Shown: positions 16,495 through 24,338 of the stretch, in pieces
How the letters are laid out: each line of letters begins with the position of its first letter
Numbering within the stretch: position 1 is the stretch's first letter
From: Marmoricola sp. Leaf446
GTDB taxonomy: Bacteria > Actinomycetota > Actinomycetes > Propionibacteriales > Nocardioidaceae
Assembly (NCBI RefSeq): GCF_001424755.1
Contig: NZ_LMRF01000001.1
Coordinates: 919,967 to 983,966 of the forward strand
Direction: 5' to 3'
Length of the DNA: 64,000 bases
Translations under genes and position numbers: made by a program
The notes under the pieces: model-generated
The model's database searches: none
Seen by the model: the letters and a program-made list of their open reading frames with translations, nothing else
Told to the model about the DNA's origin: nothing

Positions 16495-16552
16495 CGCGGG
16501 TCCGCTCCGCGACGGACCGGGACGTCCCACCGGCTGCCGGCGATGGTGCAGG

Positions 16553-18025
16553 ATGATCGACGTGGTGGACGAGCACGGCCTGGTGTTCCCGGCCGACGAC
16601 GAGGGCAGGCGCAGCACGTCACGCACGGGCCGGGGGGTGGTGGCCGACGCGTTGCGCGGGGTCGACCCCACCGGGGCTCGGGCGGCCGAGCAGGAGACCG
16701 CGTGGCGCACCGGCTACCTCCCGCACTTCCGGCGTCTCGTCGAGGCGGGCCTCGACGGGCCCGACGCGGCGGTGACGGTGGCCCGCGACGGCCTGGACTC
16801 GCTCCACCGTCGGATGCGCGTGGTCGACCCCGACGGGCAGGAGCGCACGCTCACCGACTGGCCCGACGACGGTGCGGCGGTGCGCTCGGTCGAGGTCGCC
16901 GGCGAGGGGGAGGCGGTCCGCGAGCTGGTGCTGCCCTACCACGGCGAGCGGCTGCGCGGGCCCGGCATCCGGCGTCGTCTGGGCGGCTGGGTCGAGCGCG
17001 GCGTGGTGGAGCCCAGTGTCGCCGAGGCCGTCGACCGGGTGCTCGACAACCCCGACTGGCTGCGGCTCGAGGGCCACACGGTCGCCGTCCTCGGGGCCGG
17101 CGCCGAGATGGGTCCGCTGCCCTCGCTCGTGCGGTGGGGCGCCCGGGTCGCGGCCGTCGACCTGCCCCGGCCCGACATCTGGCAGCGCGTGCTGACGCTC
17201 GCCCGCAACGGGGCCGGCACCGTCGTCGTCCCCACGCTGCACGACGACGACGGCCGCGCCCTGGACGACGTGGCCGGCCTCGACCTGCTGGCGCAGGTGC
17301 CCGCCATCGAGCGGTGGCTGGCCGAGCAACCGGGCACGCTGGTCGTCGGCAACTACGTCTACGCCGACGGCGCGACCAACACCCGGGTCAGCACCGCCGT
17401 GGACGACCTGAGCCGCCGGCTGATGGCCGACCGTGGCGACACCGCGCTGGGCTTCCTGGCCACGCCCACCGACGTGTTCGTGGTGCCGGGGGAGGCGGTC
17501 GCGCACTCCACGGCGGCCTACGAGAGCCGGTCGGGCCGCTCCAAGACGCTGGGGCGGCCGCTGCGCACCCTCTCGGGCGGGCGCCTGCTCCGCCGGCAGT
17601 ACGTCGCCGGCTCCGACCCCGGCGTCAACGACTCGCTCGTGCCGCAGCAGGGCCCCAACTACGCCCTGGCCAAGCGGGTGCAGCGCTGGCGCGCCACGGT
17701 CGCACGCCACGACGGCGTGACGGTGTCGATGAACGTCGCGCCCCCGACCCGCACCCGTTCGGTCGTGAAGAACCGTGCCCTCGCGGCGGCGTACGCCGGG
17801 GCGCACCGCTTCGGCGTCGAGGTCTTCGAGCCGGCGACGTCCAACGTGCTGATGGCCGCGCTGCTGGTCCACGACCTGCACACCCAGGGCGGCCCGCGTC
17901 ACGAGCAGCCCTGGCAGGACGAGGCGTACGCCGCGTGCCACGGCGGGCTGTGGCGCACCGCCTACGCCCCGCGCAGCGCGCTCGGCCTCGCCGCGCTGCT
18001 GGGGTACGGCGCCGCCCGCGGCTGA
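16553..18025 (+). CDS. Rossmann-like protein of unknown function
   Basis: A 490-aa protein with a dinucleotide-binding-like segment in the middle (VAVLGAGAEMGPLPSLVRWGA, then VAAVDLPRP) and further conserved-looking blocks GNYVYADGATNTRVSTAVDDL, FLATPTDVFVVPG and SMNVAPPTRTRSVVKNR. The GxGAEMG loop and following acidic residue fit an NAD(P)- or SAM-binding fold. No standard dehydrogenase catalytic motif is visible and I cannot place it in a named family. It is on the same strand as the preceding gene, 58 bp apart, and ends at a terminator-like hairpin overlapping its stop codon. Confidence 0.6.
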   Translation: MIDVVDEHGLVFPADDEGRRSTSRTGRGVVADALRGVDPTGARAAEQETAWRTGYLPHFRRLVEAGLDGPDAAVTVARDGLDSLHRRMRVVDPDGQERTLTDWPDDGAAVRSVEVAGEGEAVRELVLPYHGERLRGPGIRRRLGGWVERGVVEPSVAEAVDRVLDNPDWLRLEGHTVAVLGAGAEMGPLPSLVRWGARVAAVDLPRPDIWQRVLTLARNGAGTVVVPTLHDDDGRALDDVAGLDLLAQVPAIERWLAEQPGTLVVGNYVYADGATNTRVSTAVDDLSRRLMADRGDTALGFLATPTDVFVVPGEAVAHSTAAYESRSGRSKTLGRPLRTLSGGRLLRRQYVAGSDPGVNDSLVPQQGPNYALAKRVQRWRATVARHDGVTVSMNVAPPTRTRSVVKNRALAAAYAGAHRFGVEVFEPATSNVLMAALLVHDLHTQGGPRHEQPWQDEAYAACHGGLWRTAYAPRSALGLAALLGYGAARG

Positions 18026-18048
18026 CGCCCGACCGGGGGACGGGCGTC
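18024..18048. terminator. Hairpin between convergent genes
   Basis: GACGCCCG at 18024-18031 pairs with CGGGCGTC at 18041-18048. It starts within the stop codon of the plus-strand gene and lies just beyond the end of the Rpf-like gene on the other strand, so it can serve both. Confidence 0.55.
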
Positions 18049-18066
18049 AGCCGGCGCTGCGTCGGG

Positions 18067-18396
18067 TCAGCGCACGCCGATGGCGCGCGAGCAGTGCGGC
18101 CACGCGCCCCAGCCCTGCGAGCGCTTGATCCGCTCGGCCACGCGGATCTGCTCGGTCTTGGTGGCGCGGTGCGGCAGCGAGGCCAGGCGTGCGCCACCGA
18201 AGGCACGCCAGGTGCGGGGGCTGATCTGCAGACCGCCGTAGTAGCCGTTGCCGGTGTTGACGTGCCACCGGCTCGTCGACTCGCAGTGGGCCATCCGGTT
18301 CCAGGTGCGCGTGGTCGCGGCCTCGGCGGCGGGACCGGTGAGCACCGGGGCCATCAGGACGAGGGCAGCGAGCAGCGACAGGACGAGCTTGCGCAT
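18067..18396 (-). CDS. Rpf/transglycosylase-like secreted protein
   Basis: A 109-aa exported protein: signal peptide (MRKLVLSLLAALVLMAPVLT, cleaved near AEA), then a single resuscitation-promoting-factor type lysozyme-like domain (TWNRMAHCESTSRWHVNTGN, YYGGLQISPRTWRAFGG, KTEQIRVAERI). The catalytic glutamate is expected in HCEST. Such proteins cleave peptidoglycan and promote regrowth from dormancy. It has no LysM or G5 domain, so it is a minimal form. Expression is very likely controlled by the c-di-AMP riboswitch directly upstream, a known partnership in actinobacteria. Confidence 0.88.
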   Translation of the reverse strand: MRKLVLSLLAALVLMAPVLTGPAAEAATTRTWNRMAHCESTSRWHVNTGNGYYGGLQISPRTWRAFGGARLASLPHRATKTEQIRVAERIKRSQGWGAWPHCSRAIGVR

Positions 18397-18402
18397 GAGG
18401 GT

Positions 18403-18560
18403 TCCTCCACGCGCCTGCGAGGTTAGCTGTCGGGTTCGGGCCGGAGAGCCCGGTCACTGTCGTGACTTCACCCCGAGGACCGCGGTGCGGTCCGGGAAAC
18501 CTGGGTTCCCCGCTCCTGCCCGAGCTGTCATCGAGACCCCCCGCGCGGGCAGGACTCGGC
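18403..18560 (-). ncRNA. c-di-AMP riboswitch (ydaO/yuaA type)
   Basis: Read on the minus strand, the leader of the Rpf-like gene has the conserved blocks of the ydaO class in order: a CCTGCCCG/CGGGCAGG stem (18546-18553 with 18515-18522), GAGCGGGGAACCCAGG, GGGGTGAA, then CCCGAACCCGACAGCTAACC (18440-18421), ending at the gene's GGAGGAAC ribosome site. This class binds cyclic di-AMP and usually turns off cell-wall hydrolase genes when ligand is high. The exact 5' end is uncertain; the core motifs are unambiguous. Confidence 0.92.
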
Positions 18561-18695
18561 GGTCGCGGGGGGACGCCCCGCGACGCGGGACGAGACACCC
18601 TAACCCTGCGGGGAGGAGGTTGTCGCTGGCACGAGCGGGTGGTCGGTCACGGCACCGACGTACTACTCCGGTGCGGAGCGAGATCGCGGGTCGAG

Positions 18696-18729
18696 ACTCT
18701 TAACAAGAGTGATTCACTAGAGTTACTCT
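18696..18729. promoter_or_regulatory. Cluster of overlapping palindromes
   Basis: Three palindromes overlap in an AT-rich stretch: ACTCTTAACAAGAGT (18696-18710), AGTGATTCACT (18708-18718) and AGAGTTACTCT (18719-18729). The half-site AGAGT/ACTCT recurs four times. The cluster ends 26 bp before the next start codon, so it is probably an operator array overlapping the promoter of the 103-aa protein gene. The cognate regulator is not identified. Confidence 0.6.
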
Positions 18730-18755
18730 GGAAGCCCGCTCCCCAGGAGGTCCTC

Positions 18756-19067
18756 GTGACGCACACCGCCCTGCTCGACAGCCCGGCCGTCCAGACCCAC
18801 GCCCCGACCCCCGCCCCGACCGACGGCCCGGCTCTCCGGCAGGCGCTCGCCGGGCTGGTCTCCTGGCAGGAGTCCTGGCACCGTCACTGCGCGGCGCGGC
18901 TGGGCGTGCGGGTCGACGGCGTCGAAGTCAGCCCGGTGCTCGGGGTCGACGGCGAGGTGCGGTTCGACGTTCGGCTGAGCGGGCCCGAGCCCAGCGAGCG
19001 GTACGCCGCGGTGCTGGCCGCGGCCCACGAGCACGCCCCCGTGCTCGACCTCGTCACCGGCGGCTGA
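18756..19067 (+). CDS. Small protein of unknown function, 103 aa
   Basis: The GTG follows a good AGGAGG site (18745-18750), which decides this start. The first about 25 residues are Thr/Pro-rich (QTHAPTPAPTDGP); the remainder reads as one small alpha/beta domain (LVSWQESWHRHCAARLGVRV, VLGVDGEVRFDVRLSG). No signal, membrane or catalytic motif is visible. Its most notable trait is the palindrome cluster immediately upstream, suggesting tight regulation. The downstream neighbour is malQ on the same strand, 68 bp away. Confidence 0.6.
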   Translation: MTHTALLDSPAVQTHAPTPAPTDGPALRQALAGLVSWQESWHRHCAARLGVRVDGVEVSPVLGVDGEVRFDVRLSGPEPSERYAAVLAAAHEHAPVLDLVTGG

Positions 19068-19135
19068 GGGTCGCTCCTCGGCCACTAGGCTCGTCGAGCA
19101 CGCGGCCGCCGGGTCGCGCCGTCCCCGGGAGAGCC

Positions 19136-20557
19136 ATGACCGACGCCCAGGAGCTCCACGAGGCGGCTCCGTCCCCGCTCGGGAGCCGTCGCGCGGGCGT
19201 GCTGCTGCACGTCACGTCGCTGCCGGGCGGCGACCTCGGCCGCTCGGCGTACGAGTTCGTGGACTGGCTCGCCGACGCCGGTGCGAGCGTGTGGCAGCTG
19301 CTGCCGCTGGTGCCGGTGCACGAGGACGAGGCCTCGCCCTACAACTCGCTCTCGGCCATGGCCGGCAACCCGCTGCTGATCAGCGCCGAGCTGCGGCGTG
19401 AGCACGGCCTCGGCACCCTCGCCGAGCTGTCCGCCGAGCAGCGCAGCCAGCACGACGCGTGGTGCGAGCAGCAGGCCGCGTGGCTGGAGCCGTACGCCGA
19501 GTTCACGGTGCTGCGCGAGCTGCACGACCGCGCCCCGTGGACGACCTGGGAGCCCGGGCTGCGCGACCGCGAGCCGGCGGCCGTCGCCGAGGCGCTGGCC
19601 CCCCACGCCGACCGTCTCGACGCCGTCCGGCTCGACCAGTGGGTCTTCGACGAGCAGTGGCGCGCGCTGACGACGTACGCCGCGGAGCGCGGGGTGCTGA
19701 CCTTCGGCGACCTCCCGATCTTCGTGGCGCCCGACAGCGCCGACGTGTGGGCCGACCGCGCGATGTTCCGGCTCGACGCCGAGGGGCGCCCGACCACGGT
19801 GACGGGCGTGCCGCCGGACTACTTCGCCGCCGACGGGCAGCGCTGGAACAACCCGCACTACGACTGGGAGGCGATGGCCGCCGACGACTTCGGCTGGTGG
19901 CGTCGCCGGATCGCCCGGCAGCGCGAGCTGTTCGACCTCGTCCGCATCGACCACTTCCGCGGCTTCGAGGCCGCCTGGCACGTGCCGGTCGACGCCCCGA
20001 CCGCTCGCGACGGCGCCTGGGTCGAGGGGCCGGGCCACGAGGTGCTGGCCGCGCTCGTCGAGACCGCGGGCGAGGGCACCCTGGTCGCTGAGGACCTTGG
20101 CGTGATCACGCCGGCCGTCGACGAGCTGCGCACCTCGGCCGGGCTGCCCGGGATGAAGGTGCTGCAGTTCGCCTTCGACGGCGGGCGCGGCAACCCCTAC
20201 CTCCCGCGCTTCCACGGCGAGGACTCCGTCGTCTACACCGGCACCCACGACAACGACACCACCCTCGGTTGGTGGTCGGAGCTCGACCGCAACGCCCGTC
20301 GTCGGGTGCGCCGGCACCTGCCCGCCGGCGAGCCGATGCCGTGGGCCCTGGTGCACCTGGCGCTCACCTCCACGGCCCGCCTGGCCGTCGTACCCGCCCA
20401 GGACCTGCTGTCCCTGGGCTCCGAGGCCCGCATGAACACCCCCGGCACCGCCACCGGCAACTGGGGCTGGCGGGCCGAGCCCGGCTCGTTCACCCCCGAC
20501 CTCGCCGCCCGGCTCCGGTCGGTCGTGGAGGAGACGGACCGGCTCCCCGGCGACTGA
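19136..20557 (+). CDS. malQ: 4-alpha-glucanotransferase (amylomaltase)
   Basis: MalQ transfers alpha-1,4-glucan segments between maltodextrins (GH77). The 473-aa protein has the start signature RRAGVLLHVTSLPGG, DLPIFVAPDSADVWADRAMF, the catalytic region RIDHFRGFEAAWHVP, the VAEDLGVITPAVDELR block, and YTGTHDNDTTLGWW. It lacks the large N-terminal extension found in the roughly 700-aa form of many actinobacteria and is close to the compact type. It could cooperate with the debranching enzyme and sugar importer 26-31 kb downstream in maltodextrin or glycogen use, though it is not in that operon. Confidence 0.95.
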   Translation: MTDAQELHEAAPSPLGSRRAGVLLHVTSLPGGDLGRSAYEFVDWLADAGASVWQLLPLVPVHEDEASPYNSLSAMAGNPLLISAELRREHGLGTLAELSAEQRSQHDAWCEQQAAWLEPYAEFTVLRELHDRAPWTTWEPGLRDREPAAVAEALAPHADRLDAVRLDQWVFDEQWRALTTYAAERGVLTFGDLPIFVAPDSADVWADRAMFRLDAEGRPTTVTGVPPDYFAADGQRWNNPHYDWEAMAADDFGWWRRRIARQRELFDLVRIDHFRGFEAAWHVPVDAPTARDGAWVEGPGHEVLAALVETAGEGTLVAEDLGVITPAVDELRTSAGLPGMKVLQFAFDGGRGNPYLPRFHGEDSVVYTGTHDNDTTLGWWSELDRNARRRVRRHLPAGEPMPWALVHLALTSTARLAVVPAQDLLSLGSEARMNTPGTATGNWGWRAEPGSFTPDLAARLRSVVEETDRLPGD

Positions 20558-20568
20558 CTCGGGCGCCG

Positions 20569-21018
20569 TCAGGCCGCCAGGTCGTCGGGCGTGACCGGCA
20601 GGAGCCGGACGTCGTCGGCGACGTGGACGGGGTGGCAGCGGATCCCGGCCCCGCGCGCGCCGGTGAGCAGCGCCCGGGCGAGCCGGCGGTCGTCGTCGAC
20701 GAGGCCGGCCCGGCCGGGGCGCACCACGAGGAACGCGACCCCGAGGCCGTCGAGGCCCTCGCCCAGCGCGTGCGTGAGGAGCTCGAACAGTCCCTGCACG
20801 CCCTCGTCCGGGGCCTCGTCGGGCAGCTCGCCGATCTCGAGGAGCTGGGGGAGCGGGCGGCCGTCGGGATCGAGGAAGGTCACCCACAGCGATCGGGTCG
20901 CGAAGCCGAGCGGCGCCATGAGCAGCTCCCAGAGCCGCTGCAGGTCCTGCTGCCCGCTCACGACCAGGCGGTCGAGCTCGGCGCGGAGGTGGTCGGGGTC
21001 GGGTGGTCGCGGTGTCAT
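20569..21018 (-). CDS. Hypothetical protein, 149 aa
   Basis: A minus-strand gene converging on malQ. The product starts MTPRPPDPDHLRAELDRLVV and reads as a soluble alpha/beta protein ([59 protein letters not shown]). The alternation of hydrophobic strands with a long helix is consistent with a real domain, but I cannot name it. No membrane or secretion signal. It is divergent from a four-helix membrane protein gene 67 bp away. Confidence 0.55.
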   Translation of the reverse strand: MTPRPPDPDHLRAELDRLVVSGQQDLQRLWELLMAPLGFATRSLWVTFLDPDGRPLPQLLEIGELPDEAPDEGVQGLFELLTHALGEGLDGLGVAFLVVRPGRAGLVDDDRRLARALLTGARGAGIRCHPVHVADDVRLLPVTPDDLAA

Positions 21019-21085
21019 GGGCCCAGGCTGCCCCGCGGGACGGGCCCGTGGGGCGTCGTCCACAGGCCAGTTCCGCATCGGTACG

Positions 21086-21451
21086 GTGCCGCTCGCGGAG
21101 ATCCTGCGACTGGTCCTGCTGTTCGTGCACGTCCTCGGCTTCGTCGCCCTCGTCGGCGGTCTGCTGGCACAGCTGCGCGAGCCCGAGCGCCGCATCACCT
21201 GGCTGGTCCGCGACGGGGCGGGCACCGCCGTCGTCGCCGGCCTGCTCCTGGTGGGGGTGCTCGAGGCGGGCGACGAGCCGGTCGACCACGCCAAGATCGG
21301 CGTCAAGCTGGTGGTCGGCCTGGTGGTGCTCGGGCTCGCGATGGCCCACGTGCGGAGGCCGCGCATCAGCACGGGCGTGTACGCCGCGCTCCTGGGGCTG
21401 AGCGTCCTCGACATCGCGGTCGCCCTGTTCTGGGCGCCCGTGCACACCTGA
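21086..21451 (+). CDS. Small integral membrane protein
   Basis: A 121-aa protein predicted to span the membrane four times (LRLVLLFVHVLGFVALVGGL, AGTAVVAGLLLVGVL, VKLVVGLVVLGLAMAHV, LLGLSVLDIAVALFWA). The GTG at 21086 is the first start in frame near the hydrophobic region; no strong ribosome site is seen, so the start is uncertain. The layout resembles small actinobacterial DoxX-like or copper/heme-related membrane proteins, but no diagnostic residue supports a function. Confidence 0.6.
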   Translation: MPLAEILRLVLLFVHVLGFVALVGGLLAQLREPERRITWLVRDGAGTAVVAGLLLVGVLEAGDEPVDHAKIGVKLVVGLVVLGLAMAHVRRPRISTGVYAALLGLSVLDIAVALFWAPVHT

Positions 21452-21461
21452 GCCCGGGCCG

Positions 21462-22385
21462 CTACCCGCACGCCTCGTCGAGGAACGCGAGCAGGCGGTC
21501 CTGCTGCGCGGGGGTGGGGCTGACCACCCGTGCGCGGGGCTCGGCGTCCCCGACCGCGAGCCACACCCGCCACACGAAGGTCTGGGTGCTCTGGCTGCGG
21601 CCGTGCTCGTCGCAGCGTCCGGGGCGTAGGCGCAGCGGCAGCGCGGCACCATCGGCGTCCGCGGGCAGCGTGGTGGGCCCGGTCAGCGTGAGGTCCATCA
21701 GCACCGAGCCCTGCACCTGGTCGACCCGCACGGGCTGGGTGCCGCCGCGACGGCGCAGCACCAGGGAGCCGTCGAGGGCGGCCGCGAGCCCGTCGCCGGC
21801 CGTGCGGTCGCGGGTCCAGCGGTCGGCGTACGACACGGAGACGGCGCGTCGCAGCGTCCGGGCGTCGCAGTCGGCCCGCCACAGCCGGTCGAGGAAGCGT
21901 CGGCCCTCGGCGTCCACCGGTCGACGCAGCGTGCGGTTCCGGCCGCCCTCGCGGACGACGGCGACGCCGGTCGGCCGGTCGCGGCCTGCCGCAGGGGCGC
22001 AGGCGGCGCGGGGGAGCAGGTAGCGCAGGTCGACCACGCTGCGCCCCGGGACGTCGTAGTCGACGCGGTGCAGCCGGAGCGGGTACGCCGCCCAGTCGAC
22101 GCCCACCGACACCACCCGCATCGCACGGGGCTCCCCGTTGGCCACCCGCACGCCGGCCCGCCGGGTGCCCTCGTCGAAGCGCTGCTGCACGAACGAGAGC
22201 CGCACCCCGGCGGGCAGGGGGTCCGGACGGGCCGTGACGGTGCGGCCGGGAGACGGGCGTCCGGAGGGGGCGGCGGGGTCGGAGGCGTCGGGGGACGACG
22301 ACGCGTCCGGGGAGCCGCCGCACCCGCCCAGCAGCGCGAGCGCCGCGACCAGCGCGACGGCCCGCCGGCGCACGAGGACTCCCAC
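21462..22385 (-). CDS. Lipoprotein of unknown function
   Basis: A 307-aa protein with a clear lipoprotein signal (MGVLVRRRAVALVAALALLG then GC, lipobox LGGC), an Asp/Ser/Pro-rich linker (to about residue 55) and an extracytoplasmic domain with two or three cysteines. No enzyme motif is visible. It is divergent from the ABC-2 exporter operon, and the shared 123-bp upstream region contains the ATGACAGATGTCAT palindrome, so the two may be co-regulated. It could be an envelope-stress component, which is inference from position only. Confidence 0.65.
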   Translation of the reverse strand: MGVLVRRRAVALVAALALLGGCGGSPDASSSPDASDPAAPSGRPSPGRTVTARPDPLPAGVRLSFVQQRFDEGTRRAGVRVANGEPRAMRVVSVGVDWAAYPLRLHRVDYDVPGRSVVDLRYLLPRAACAPAAGRDRPTGVAVVREGGRNRTLRRPVDAEGRRFLDRLWRADCDARTLRRAVSVSYADRWTRDRTAGDGLAAALDGSLVLRRRGGTQPVRVDQVQGSVLMDLTLTGPTTLPADADGAALPLRLRPGRCDEHGRSQSTQTFVWRVWLAVGDAEPRARVVSPTPAQQDRLLAFLDEACG

Positions 22386-22415
22386 CCGCCCACGCTCCCA
22401 CGACGCGACTCCGAC

Positions 22416-22429
22416 ATGACAGATGTCAT
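22416..22429. promoter_or_regulatory. Palindromic operator between lipoprotein and exporter genes
   Basis: ATGACAGATGTCAT has 6-bp arms (ATGACA/TGTCAT) around GA. It lies 31 bp from the lipoprotein start on one side and 80 bp from the ABC ATPase start on the other. A NarL-type response regulator encoded in the same operon is the obvious candidate to bind it, because ABC-2 exporters with their own kinase and regulator are often self-controlled. Confidence 0.55.
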
Positions 22430-22508
22430 CGCGGGTCCGTGATCGACCCCCGTCGACCGGTGACGCCTGGCACTACTGGCCGGGCGCCGCTGCCAGCAGG
22501 GTGGAGCC

Positions 22509-23492
22509 ATGACCACGAGAGCAGACCAGCCCGCCGTCTCGATCCGGGGCCTGCGGCGTCGCTACGGCACCGGCGCGGACGCCTTCGAGGCCGTCCGCGG
22601 CATCGACCTTGACGTCGCCCCCGGCACCATCCACGCCCTGCTCGGCGTCAACGGCGCCGGCAAGACCTCGACGCTCGAGGTCGTCGAGGGGCTGGCGCCC
22701 GCGAGTGCGGGGGAGGTGCGGGTGCTCGGGCTCGACCCGGTGACCGACCGTCCCGCCGTACGCCGCCGCACCGGGGTGCTGCTCCAGCGCAGCGGCTTCG
22801 TGGGCGACCTGACGGTCCGCGAGACCCTGCGGATGTGGGCCGCCACGGTGACCTCGCCGCGACCGGTGGAGGAGTCGCTCGCGCTGCTCGACCTGACCGA
22901 CCGGGCCGACGTGCGGATGCGTGGGCTGTCGGGCGGCGAGCACCGCCGCGTCGACATCGCCTGCGCGCTGATGGGCCGTCCCGAGGTCGTGATGCTCGAC
23001 GAGCCCACCACCGGCCTGGACCCCGAGAGCCGGCGTGCTGTCTGGGCGCTGGTGCGCGACCTGCGCCAGCAGGGCGCCACGGTGCTGCTGACCACGCACT
23101 ACCTCGACGAGGTCGAGGCGCTGGCCGACCGCGTCTCGATCATGCGGGCCGGCGAGATCGTCCGCGAGGGCACGGTCGCGCAGATCGTGGCCGACCACCC
23201 CTCCCAGATCTCCTTCCGTACGCCGGACCACGCACTGCCGCTCCCGGACGGCGACCGCGACCAGGACGGCGAGCTGACCGTGCTGCGGGTCGCCGACCTG
23301 CAGCCGGCGCTGACCGAGCTGCTGGTGACCGCCCGCGACCGGGGGGTGGTGCTCGAGCGGCTCAGCGCCCGCACCGCCAGCCTCGAGTCGGTCTTCCTCG
23401 ACGTCGCCGCCGAGCGCGACCGCGTCGCCGACCACCCCCACCCCGCCCACCCCCACCCCGAGCACGACGCCGTCCTGGAGGACGCCCGATGA
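22509..23492 (+). CDS. ABC-2 type exporter, ATP-binding protein
   Basis: A 327-aa ABC ATPase of the drug/antibiotic export group. Walker A is GVNGAGKTST, the Q-loop region is TGVLLQRSGFVGDLTVRET, the signature is LSGGEHRRV, Walker B is VVMLDEPTTGLDPES and the switch His is in LLTTHYLDE. After about residue 225 there is an extra C-terminal domain ending in a His/Pro-rich tail. Its stop overlaps the permease start (ATGA). The operon continues with a permease, histidine kinase and response regulator, so the exporter is probably induced by a membrane signal such as an antimicrobial compound. Confidence 0.93.
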   Translation: MTTRADQPAVSIRGLRRRYGTGADAFEAVRGIDLDVAPGTIHALLGVNGAGKTSTLEVVEGLAPASAGEVRVLGLDPVTDRPAVRRRTGVLLQRSGFVGDLTVRETLRMWAATVTSPRPVEESLALLDLTDRADVRMRGLSGGEHRRVDIACALMGRPEVVMLDEPTTGLDPESRRAVWALVRDLRQQGATVLLTTHYLDEVEALADRVSIMRAGEIVREGTVAQIVADHPSQISFRTPDHALPLPDGDRDQDGELTVLRVADLQPALTELLVTARDRGVVLERLSARTASLESVFLDVAAERDRVADHPHPAHPHPEHDAVLEDAR

Positions 23493-24289
23493 CGACCACG
23501 ACCGCTCCCGCCGCCAGGCCCCGCCACGCCGGCCTGCGCCGCACGCTCAGCCTCGGCCGCAGCAACTGGACGCTGATGGTCCGCAACCGCACCACGATGC
23601 TCTACGCCTTCGCACTCCCGCTCTTCCCGCTCGTGCTGCTCTTCACCGCCGAGCGCAGCGGCGGCGACGTCAACGCCGGGGTGGCTGCCATCGGCACCAC
23701 GCTGGTGATGGCGCTGACCTTCCCCGGCTACTACAACCTGCTCTCGATGTTCGTCACCCGCCGCGACGAGCTGGTGCTCAAGCGGCTGCGCACCGGGGAG
23801 GTCCGTGACCGCGAGCTGCTCGTCTCGATGGCGCTCCCCGGGGCCGCGATCGTGCTGGCGGTGGCCGTGATCTGCGTCCCGGTCGCGCTCGCCGGCGGGC
23901 TGGAGCTGCCGCTCAACCCGCTGCTGCTGCTCCTCGGGGTGCTGCTCTCGATCGTTACCTTCGCGGCGTTCGCGCTGTGGACCGCCGCCTGGACCCGCAA
24001 CGCCGAGGCCGCCCAGCTCACCAGCGGCCCGATCATCCTGCTCGCCTTCCTGGGCTTCATGCTGCCGGCCTTCCCCGAGGACCTGCACCGGTGGATCGAG
24101 CTCCTCCCCGGCGCGGCCGTCAACGAGCTGCTCCGGGTGGCGTGGTTCGCCCAGGACTCCGGGGGTGCGTCACTGTCGTTCCTGCAGACCTGGGGCGCCG
24201 CCACCCAGCCCGTGCTCGTGCTGGTCGCCTGGACCGCGCTGGCCGTGCTGCTGGCCCGCCGCTCGCTGCGCTGGGAGCCCCGGGCCTGA
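23489..24289 (+). CDS. ABC-2 type exporter, permease
   Basis: A 266-aa membrane protein with about six hydrophobic helices in the ABC-2 layout: RNRTTMLYAFALPLFPLVLL, a long cytoplasmic loop with RRDELVLKRLRTGE, then VLAVAVICVPVALAGG, LLGVLLSIVTFAAFALW, GPIILLAFLGFMLPAF and a last helix. The RRDELVLKRLRT loop is typical of drug-export permeases. Translationally coupled to the ATPase by a 4-bp ATGA overlap. The substrate cannot be read from the sequence. Confidence 0.9.
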   Translation: MTTTTAPAARPRHAGLRRTLSLGRSNWTLMVRNRTTMLYAFALPLFPLVLLFTAERSGGDVNAGVAAIGTTLVMALTFPGYYNLLSMFVTRRDELVLKRLRTGEVRDRELLVSMALPGAAIVLAVAVICVPVALAGGLELPLNPLLLLLGVLLSIVTFAAFALWTAAWTRNAEAAQLTSGPIILLAFLGFMLPAFPEDLHRWIELLPGAAVNELLRVAWFAQDSGGASLSFLQTWGAATQPVLVLVAWTALAVLLARRSLRWEPRA

Positions 24290-24338
24290 GGGCCGTCGGA
24301 CCCCCGCCGCACCCACCCCGACCTGAGAGGATCGCCCC

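Noticed and set aside
23413-23472. Repeats CCCCACCCC in the ABC ATPase tail as a regulatory repeat
   Set aside because: They are in-frame His/Pro codons of the ATPase C-terminus, a simple low-complexity tail.
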